Assembly: GCA_964484125.1 (NCBI GenBank)
Contig: CAZAEK010000017.1
Coordinates: 1-40,741 of the forward strand
Source of the DNA: DSSM01 sp964484125
GTDB lineage: Bacteria; Bacteroidota; Ignavibacteria; Tepidaquicellales; Tepidaquicellaceae
DNA: 40,741 nt
Reading direction: 5' to 3'
The notes below the pieces were generated by a model that saw only the letters and a list, made by a program, of their open reading frames with translations, ran no database searches and had not been told where the DNA came from. Of this stretch, positions 36,601 through 40,741 are shown piece after piece (within the stretch, counting starts at the first letter, position 1; the number at the start of each line of letters is the position of its first letter). The translations under genes were made by a program, and so were the position numbers.

Positions 36601-36633
36601 TCCGAAACGAAGAAACTTGTTTTAATAAAGTAG
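33620..36633 (+). CDS. Secreted Asp-box (sialidase-like propeller) protein with T9SS C-terminal domain
   Basis: The start is ATG 33620, which opens a signal peptide (MKRLVLALIFILPISFAVNA). A propeller region (about residues 45-470) has Asp-box-like loops FTTNGGLNW, YSTNNGASY, KSLNGGVNW, YSSNGGTSF and MSQDGGLNW, as in BNR/sialidase-like proteins, but no sialidase active site is identifiable. Then come beta-sandwich domains, one with TATVTDNYGIDSVWVRWYRN, and a T9SS domain (SLGQNYPNPFNPVTNIQFQV, KVFDILGKEVKTLVNEYKQP). The gap at 36456-36555 is artificial. Removing it and one 55-nt duplicate restores a frame ending ETKKLVLIK at 36631-36633. A palindromic repeat adds about 10 residues (PCHSCGGRNPH) inside the sorting domain. 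Confidence 0.88.
36270..36296. repeat. GTCATTCC palindrome inserted in frame in a T9SS domain
   Basis: GTCATTCCTGCGG AGGCAGGAATCCAC: stem ATTCCTGC / GCAGGAAT. It encodes CHSCGGRNP between QVPP and IIIKVFD of the sorting domain, where related domains have only a few residues. A sister copy lies in non-coding DNA at 17507-17531. Confidence 0.8.
36456..36555. other. Spurious assembly gap (100 N) flanked by an exact 55-nt duplication
   Basis: 36401-36455 and 36556-36610 are identical over 55 nt. The two contig ends overlap and should have been merged; the gap breaks the reading frame only on paper. Confidence 0.95.
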
Positions 36634-36662
36634 CTACAAACATATGACTCCTGACGGAGTCA
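36634..36662 (-). repeat. Hairpin/GTAG repeat copy
   Basis: CTACAAACATA then TGACTCCTGACGGAGTCA, directly after the stop codon of the Asp-box gene. The hairpin core is the same as at 5391 and 17471. Confidence 0.75.
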
Positions 36663-36792
36663 GCAATCTGAAGCAAAAAATAAGTAAGAAAATAATTTCA
36701 CTTTGAAAAAATGGCTGATTGTCCAAATTGATAAACTTACTGATAAGTTTATGAGCAAAGTTATGTAATTAATGTTGTTTACCAAACATTGC

Positions 36793-36840
36793 ACAGAATC
36801 AGGGTAATTTTTCAAAATATTTGTAACAGAATCAGGGTAA
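36793..36840 (+). repeat. 15-bp direct repeat, 33-bp period
   Basis: ACAGAATCAGGGTAA occurs at 36793-36807 and 36826-36840. No flanking transposase or target duplication is visible; its role is unknown. Confidence 0.5.
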
Positions 36841-36869
36841 CTCAGCTATTTTGTAGAAAAAAGGGTGTA

Positions 36870-36903
36870 TAAAAAAACAGGGCTGCCCCAAATACAGTCC
36901 TGC
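36870..36903 (-). terminator. Rho-independent terminator of nrfHA
   Basis: On the minus strand CAGGACTG pairs with CAGCCCTG (one G-U) around TATTTGGGG and is followed by seven T residues. It lies about 35 nt after the nrfA stop. Confidence 0.85.
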
Positions 36904-36935
36904 TTTATCTTCGTTGTAACGATTATTTTAAATTT

Positions 36936-38408
36936 CTATTTGTAAATTTCTCCGTATTTATCTTTTGCGGCTTTATCCCATTGCGGAACAACTGTTGCAA
37001 TGAAATCGAGTTTCGCTTTCCATAATGCAGGCATATCAAGTCCGATTAATTGCTGTGCTTTTTCTTTTGTAGAGAAATCCGCAAGCTGAACAGGGGTTGA
37101 AACTCCCATCTTTACAAGCAATTCTCCTATTAATCTTCTTGCTTCTTCGCCTTTCTGAATTGATAGCGCGAGTATGCGGGCACTTTCAAGAGGTGCATGG
37201 AAACTTCCGCCGTGACTTGCCGCTACATAATCCCATCTCCATTGTGCCTGTCTGATTAATTGCAAAATCGGCTTCATCTGCTCTTCGGTTGCTCCTTTTT
37301 CCCATGCAACTTTTGCTTCGAGATGTGCTTTTGATATTGTACTTGTTGCGAGTTTGTTTAATTGTAAAATTCTATCCTGTCTGTCAAATACGTTTTTCAT
37401 CAGGGTTTCTTCGCTCTCTCTGTGGCATACCAGACAAGAATTTGCTATGTTATTTAATGGACTCTGAATGTGATGGTCTGTGAATTTAACTCCGCCTTCG
37501 GTTTTATATGGCATGTGACATTCGGCACAGGATACATTTCTTTCTGCGTGAATTCCGAATTTATATAATTCATAATCCGGATGTTGTGCTTTCAACATCG
37601 GTGCCTTGCTTAATGGATTTACCCAGTCAACATGCTGTACAGAGTCATAGTATGTTTCCATTTGCTCCATTGACATTCCCTTATCCCATGGGAATGTTAA
37701 ATATTTTTCCTCTTTTCCTTTGAAGTAATATTCTACGTGACATTGTGCACATACAAGCGAGCGCATTTCCTGATGTGATGCCGATGTAATATTTTTTCCC
37801 TGACGCTCGTATGCTTCAACCAGTGCAGGTCTTGTTATTCTTAAATTCATTGTTTTCGGGTCGTGACAATCCTGACAACCTATAGCATTTGTAACTTCGG
37901 CTCCAAGTTCTTTCCACGGCTTTTTATAAAACTCAGCAACTCCAAGCTGTTTCATCATTCTCGGTACATCTGTGCTTTTACATGTCCAGCAGGTTGAGGG
38001 CTGAGGCACATCGGTTCTTAATGTTGCTCTTATATCTTTTATAGCATTGTAATGTCCCCTTGCCTGATTATAATCTCTTGAAAATGCATATCCCGCCCAC
38101 ATAATTACAAGGTCTGGATTGTCATGTAATGCATCACGTGTAACAGAACCTAAATATTTGCTTGAAAAAGTTGTGTCTTCTGTTTTAATGTATGACTCAT
38201 ATTCCCTCGGATAGTTTTCTCCCCAGACTGAATTTCTTGGCTCCCAGTCTGCAATCGGTTTAACAGTCTGAAGTACTACTGTTTCGCTGCGACGCTCTAT
38301 TATTGAGCTTCCGATTAAGCCAATTAAAAAAACAACTATTATTGTTCCTGCATATAAAACCCATCCAACCCAGGGTTTTTGCTTAATTGTTTCAGATAAT
38401 TTTGCCAT
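36936..38408 (-). CDS. nrfA: Ammonia-forming cytochrome c nitrite reductase, catalytic subunit
   Basis: NrfA reduces nitrite to ammonium with six electrons in the periplasm (DNRA). The 490-residue protein has an N-terminal signal-anchor (about 15-37) and five haem c sites: the lysine-ligated catalytic haem CWTCK (140-144), then CQDCH (178-182), CAQCH (220-224), CAECH (294-298) and CLVCH (325-329). The active-site surroundings SLVCAQCHVEYYF and FGIHAERNVSCAECHMP are classical. It lies 24 nt behind nrfH, its quinol-oxidising partner, and ends at a strong terminator. Confidence 0.97.
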   Translation of the reverse strand: MAKLSETIKQKPWVGWVLYAGTIIVVFLIGLIGSSIIERRSETVVLQTVKPIADWEPRNSVWGENYPREYESYIKTEDTTFSSKYLGSVTRDALHDNPDLVIMWAGYAFSRDYNQARGHYNAIKDIRATLRTDVPQPSTCWTCKSTDVPRMMKQLGVAEFYKKPWKELGAEVTNAIGCQDCHDPKTMNLRITRPALVEAYERQGKNITSASHQEMRSLVCAQCHVEYYFKGKEEKYLTFPWDKGMSMEQMETYYDSVQHVDWVNPLSKAPMLKAQHPDYELYKFGIHAERNVSCAECHMPYKTEGGVKFTDHHIQSPLNNIANSCLVCHRESEETLMKNVFDRQDRILQLNKLATSTISKAHLEAKVAWEKGATEEQMKPILQLIRQAQWRWDYVAASHGGSFHAPLESARILALSIQKGEEARRLIGELLVKMGVSTPVQLADFSTKEKAQQLIGLDMPALWKAKLDFIATVVPQWDKAAKDKYGEIYK

Positions 38409-38432
38409 AATGATTTATGTTTTAAATTTTAA

Positions 38433-39026
38433 TTATTTGTCTTTTTTAAATAAGTTATGAAGCCAGTCCGGCAATACCGGATTTAGTTTTGGAACTCTTG
38501 CATTTGGTGATGATGATAAACTGTTTACCTTGCCGTGCGGTACTTCCCTGTGACACGTCCAGCATTTTATGTTGTCTTCTTCTTTCAGCTTTGCCATATT
38601 ATGAACAAGGTCAACAGTTGAAAGCAATGCTGAGTGGCAGCGCTCGCAGTTTTCCTGAACTACATTCGCGCCTGCTTCCTTTATGCGGATAACCTGCGGT
38701 TCAAGTCTGAGCGTGAACATTGTGCTGTGTCTCAATCCGTCACTTGCTTTGAACATATACTTTCTGATAAAATTATCGTGAGGAACGTGACAGTCATTGC
38801 ATATTGCAACATTTGAATGGGAACTGTGCTGCCATGAAGCGTAATAAGGATACATTACATGACAATTAATACACGTCTCAGGTTTATCAGAAATATATGA
38901 GCCGGCACGGCTGATGTGAAGTAAAAGAAATACCAGTCCCGTGAAAACGCCAAGCGCAAGTATTACAGGCAATTTCCAGTTATCGGGAGGTATAAACCAT
39001 TTGAAAAATTTACTTATTTTTTCCAA
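38433..39026 (-). CDS. nrfH: NrfH-type tetrahaem cytochrome c (NapC/NirT family), quinol dehydrogenase
   Basis: NrfH is anchored in the inner membrane and passes electrons from menaquinol to NrfA. The 197-residue protein has one membrane helix (about 19-38) and four haem motifs: CINCH (52-56), CNDCH (76-80), CERCH (127-131) and CWTCH (155-159). The order and the ASWQHSSHSNVAICNDCH stretch are typical. It starts 52 nt from an FNR-type palindrome, downstream of a Crp/Fnr gene, and is followed by nrfA. Confidence 0.95.
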   Translation of the reverse strand: MEKISKFFKWFIPPDNWKLPVILALGVFTGLVFLLLHISRAGSYISDKPETCINCHVMYPYYASWQHSSHSNVAICNDCHVPHDNFIRKYMFKASDGLRHSTMFTLRLEPQVIRIKEAGANVVQENCERCHSALLSTVDLVHNMAKLKEEDNIKCWTCHREVPHGKVNSLSSSPNARVPKLNPVLPDWLHNLFKKDK

Positions 39027-39077
39027 TTGTAATATTATTTTATATTACAAAAATAGTATTAATGATTATTTCAAACC

Positions 39078-39091
39078 TTGACAAATGTCAA
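39078..39091. promoter_or_regulatory. FNR/CRP-type operator upstream of nrfHA
   Basis: TTGACAAATGTCAA is a perfect palindrome matching the FNR/CRP-family consensus TTGAY-N4-RTCAA. It lies in the 76-nt interval between the Crp/Fnr gene and nrfH, 52 nt before the nrfH start, a position suited to activation. Confidence 0.75.
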
Positions 39092-39102
39092 ACTAAGCAA
39101 AA

Positions 39103-39876
39103 TTAATCGAGGATACTTTTAAGTCCATTATAATCAATAATTGTTAATTTTCTGCCTTTAACTTGAATAAGTCCGGAGTCCTGTAATTTTTTAAAAGTGC
39201 GGGAGAGGGTTTCGAGGGTTGCACCGATATATGCGGCTAAATCAATTTTTGAAATACCAAGCTGTATTTCATTGGCAGCATTTCTGTTGTATATTTTATC
39301 AATTTCTCTCTTATTGTCAAATTCGGATAAAAGGAAATTTACAAGACGTTTTGTAACATCCTGAAATTTTATATTGAAAAGTTGTGATTGAAGCATCTTC
39401 AATCTTTTTGAAAGATTTGAAAGAAGACTAAAACAAATTGAGTTGTTCTGTCTGATAATGTTATGAAATTCTATTGCGGGAATTAATATTACTTTTGTAG
39501 AATTTGCAAGCGCCATTGCACTTGCAGGAAATACAGCTTCGCCATTATAGATTTTATCTATATTTTCAAAAACCGGAACCTCTGCAAATGTATTTCCACC
39601 CTGAAATATATGAATTATTTTTTCCTTACCTTCCTTGTCCGTTTTGAAAACTTTCACTATTCCTTCTGCAACACAATAAAATCCTGCATAATAATCATTT
39701 TCAAGAAAAATAATTTCGTTTTTCTTTAATTTTTTTATTGAACAGACCGAGGCAATCAAATCAAGCTCTTTTGATGGCAGATTTGAGAAAAGATCTGTCT
39801 TTCTTAAAGATTGTGAGATTACTTCCCGTTTTAAAATGTTCCTGTCTGTACGTATTATAAATTTTGATTGATACAT
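39103..39876 (-). CDS. Crp/Fnr family transcriptional regulator
   Basis: The 257-residue protein has an N-terminal extension (1-25), a cyclic-nucleotide-binding-like sensor domain (about 28-150, with LFSNLPSKELDLIASV and YCVAEGIVKVFKTDKEGKEK) and a C-terminal winged helix. The recognition helix region is SKIDLAAYIGATLETLSRTF, with the ETLSRTFKKL pattern of the Crp/Fnr family. The cysteine cluster that holds the Fe-S centre of FNR is missing (only isolated cysteines), so it probably senses NO/nitrosative or redox state by another means. It lies 6 nt after the DUF3127 gene and directly before the palindrome and nrfHA, which it likely controls. Confidence 0.92.
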   Translation of the reverse strand: MYQSKFIIRTDRNILKREVISQSLRKTDLFSNLPSKELDLIASVCSIKKLKKNEIIFLENDYYAGFYCVAEGIVKVFKTDKEGKEKIIHIFQGGNTFAEVPVFENIDKIYNGEAVFPASAMALANSTKVILIPAIEFHNIIRQNNSICFSLLSNLSKRLKMLQSQLFNIKFQDVTKRLVNFLLSEFDNKREIDKIYNRNAANEIQLGISKIDLAAYIGATLETLSRTFKKLQDSGLIQVKGRKLTIIDYNGLKSILD

Positions 39877-39882
39877 AACTTG

Positions 39883-40227
39883 TTAAAAAGGTACATCTTC
39901 TTCCGGAATCTCGTTGAATTCGGGCTCGCTTCCCTGAGTTTCCGAACTGTTGTCAGATGATAACTTCCAGGCACGCAAAGAATTAAAATACACTGTTTCT
40001 CCCTTTGGGTTTACCCATGCCCTACCCTGTAAATCAAAATCTATTTTTACTTTATCACCAACTTTAAATTTATTTAACTGGTCGCAGGAATCCTGTACCA
40101 TTTCAAATTTTAAGAACTGGGGATAATCCGGATTGTTTGCATATTTAACAACAAATTCCCTTTTGCGGAATGTATCCTTTACCTGAGCTGTGTCGTATAT
40201 TACTTCGATTATACCGTTTATTGTCAT
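39883..40227 (-). CDS. DUF3127 protein (OB-fold, SSB-like tail)
   Basis: A 114-residue Bacteroidota protein: TINGIIEVIYDTAQVKDTFR, REFVVKYANNPDYPQFLKFE, KFKVGDKVKIDFDLQGRAW and VYFNSLRAWKL are the DUF3127 pattern, which resembles a single-stranded DNA-binding OB-fold. The C-terminus is an acidic linker ending EIPEEDVPF, very like the SSB tip DDDIPF that docks DNA-repair partners. It is the first gene of a unit with the Crp/Fnr regulator (6-nt gap). The DNA role is inferred. Confidence 0.88.
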   Translation of the reverse strand: MTINGIIEVIYDTAQVKDTFRKREFVVKYANNPDYPQFLKFEMVQDSCDQLNKFKVGDKVKIDFDLQGRAWVNPKGETVYFNSLRAWKLSSDNSSETQGSEPEFNEIPEEDVPF

Positions 40228-40330
40228 ACTTTTGTTATTAATTTTTTATGAATTTATAAAATTTTTTTTAAAAAAGTTATTCATTTAATTAAGTTTATTC
40301 TGCTTATAGATTTTTTATGAAATTTTTTTT

Positions 40331-40370
40331 GAACACAGATAACGCAGATTGAACAGATTTCCACGGATTT
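40331..40370 (+). repeat. Possible dispersed repeat (AACACAGATAACGCAGATTG type)
   Basis: GAACACAGATAACGCAGATT followed by GAACAGATTTCCACGGATTT. I recognise this wording from intergenic repeats in related genomes, but only one copy is here. Confidence 0.3.
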
Positions 40371-40373
40371 ATT

Positions 40374-40466
40374 CAACTCTGATTGGGTTGTATGTTTGTA
40401 GAAAGAGGTATTATTTTTTTCAAGAGGATTATTTTTTTCAACCCCATCGGGGTTGTATGTTTGTAG
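40374..40466 (+). repeat. Two hairpin/GTAG repeat copies
   Basis: A degenerate copy (CAACTCTGATTGGGTTG then TATGTTTGTAG, 40374-40401) and an intact one (CAACCCCATCGGGGTTG then TATGTTTGTAG, 40439-40466) lie in the same orientation. The second runs into CCCAC...GTGGGAATGAC, the same companion hairpin as at 17507-17531. Confidence 0.75.
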
Positions 40467-40519
40467 ACCCACTTTCGTGGGAATGACAGATTAAGACTTA
40501 ATCTATGTATAAAAAATCC

Positions 40520-40574
40520 AAATTTCTACAATCATTTGACCCCTACGGGGTCGTATATATATTAAACATTTTTT
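40520..40574 (-). repeat. Hairpin/GTAG copy, first member of an exact 55-nt duplication
   Basis: CTACAATCATTT then GACCCCTACGGGGTC and an AT-rich tail. Identical over 55 nt to 40687-40741. Confidence 0.85.
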
Positions 40575-40586
40575 TCTATTAACATT

Positions 40587-40637
40587 AAATCCCTACGGGA
40601 TTTTTTTAGCACCCCGATAGGGGTGCAACGTATGTAG
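40587..40637 (+). repeat. Two further hairpins, one with GTAG
   Basis: AAATCCCTACGGGATTT (40587-40603) followed by T residues, which could end a transcript, and GCACCCCGATAGGGGTGC (40609-40626) followed by AACGTATGTAG. Confidence 0.7.
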
Positions 40638-40686
40638 AAAATGGAATGTAAAAAAAATCTGCCTTTATCCCGAACGCGGGAATTTA

Positions 40687-40741
40687 AAATTTCTACAATC
40701 ATTTGACCCCTACGGGGTCGTATATATATTAAACATTTTTT
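40687..40741 (-). repeat. Second member of the 55-nt duplication, at the window end
   Basis: Same sequence as 40520-40574. The window stops within it. Confidence 0.85.

Larger units (their letters stand above)
36634..36935. other. Non-coding interval between the Asp-box gene and nrfA
   Basis: No gene is seen. It holds a hairpin/GTAG repeat copy (36634-36662), a perfect 9-bp inverted repeat ATAAACTTA/TAAGTTTAT (36731-36752, loop CTGA), a direct repeat ACAGAATCAGGGTAA (36793-36807 and 36826-36840) and the nrf terminator (36870-36903). Confidence 0.7.
40228..40741. other. Non-coding, repeat-dense scaffold end
   Basis: No gene is supported. From 40228 to about 40330 it is very AT-rich. Then come an AACACAGATAACGCAGATTG-type sequence (40331-40370) and at least six hairpin/GTAG family members, up to the end of the window. 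Confidence 0.8.

Noticed and set aside
33620..36633. Active sialidase
   Set aside because: Asp-box loops are present, but the catalytic Arg triad and Tyr/Glu pair could not be identified; Asp boxes occur in many non-sialidase propellers.
36401..36676. Minus-strand reading frame crossing the second gap
   Set aside because: It exists only by translating through N characters and is antisense to the sorting domain.
36731..36752. Terminator formed by ATAAACTTA/TAAGTTTAT
   Set aside because: A perfect AT-rich inverted repeat but without a T-run on either strand; left as an unexplained inverted repeat.
39103..39876. Oxygen-sensing FNR
   Set aside because: The N-terminal cysteine cluster needed for the Fe-S centre is missing; only the general Crp/Fnr family is supported.
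40281..40472. 63-residue minus-strand reading frame near the window end
   Set aside because: It is composed of dispersed repeat sequence (hairpin/GTAG copies and the AACACAGATAACG element).

Overview
The window looks like a complete scaffold from a metagenome-style assembly of a strongly AT-rich member of the Bacteroidota/Chlorobi group, most likely Ignavibacteria-like. Two secreted proteins end in type IX secretion (T9SS) C-terminal domains of the NxPNPFN...GKEVKTLVNE type. The gene set also includes DUF3127, DUF4153 and DUF4159 proteins, a TonB-dependent receptor, an NrfHA nitrite reductase and a Bacteroidota-style S8 protease. The lineage is inferred from these families, not from a marker-gene tree. 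There are two 100-N gaps. The right end of the window and the second gap both show exact 55-nt duplications, a signature of de Bruijn assembly.

Layout. 1-1.1 kb: debris, comprising the tail of a probable aspartic protease, a large imperfect hairpin that could be attC-like, and a methyltransferase remnant lacking its SAM-binding half. 1.3-5.3 kb: a single-pass membrane protein of unknown function, convergent with glycogen phosphorylase. 5.4-9.4 kb (minus strand): a compact operon DsbD-N-like / LpxH-like / PBP1A / Ndk, ending in a terminator that is also a copy of a local repeat. 9.5-13.6 kb: a three-gene cassette of a sigma-like helical protein, a possible anti-sigma-like protein, and a membrane protein joining a Lon-protease-like cytoplasmic domain to extracytoplasmic FG-GAP-like repeats, followed by a small secreted protein. 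This cassette is my main candidate for an undescribed signalling system. 13.7-17.4 kb: a NapH-like polyferredoxin and a TonB-dependent receptor under a TPP riboswitch, predicting uptake of thiamine or a precursor. 17.4-17.9 kb: a tandem array of a 51-bp hairpin/GTAG repeat around an assembly gap. 17.9-33.5 kb: mostly housekeeping (acetyl-CoA synthetase, S8 protease, DUF4153 protein, DnaE, thioredoxin, DUF1028 protein with T9SS domain, YjbQ, NDH-2, DUF4159, TetR regulator, proline dehydrogenase, ThyX). 33.6-36.6 kb: a large secreted Asp-box/sialidase-like protein with a T9SS domain. 36.9-40.2 kb (minus strand): DUF3127, a Crp/Fnr regulator, an FNR-type palindrome, then nrfH and nrfA with a terminator. 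40.2-40.7 kb: a dense cluster of the hairpin/GTAG repeats at the scaffold end.

Functional links. Respiration is represented by NDH-2, the NapH-like ferredoxin and NrfHA (nitrite to ammonium), with a plausible dedicated Crp/Fnr regulator. Thiamine appears twice, as the TPP-riboswitch transporter and YjbQ. Two repeat families matter. One is the CCCC/GGGG hairpin with a GTAG motif, which recurs between genes and serves as a terminator. The other is a GTCATTCC...GGAATCC palindrome that appears to have inserted in frame into one T9SS domain and possibly a second.
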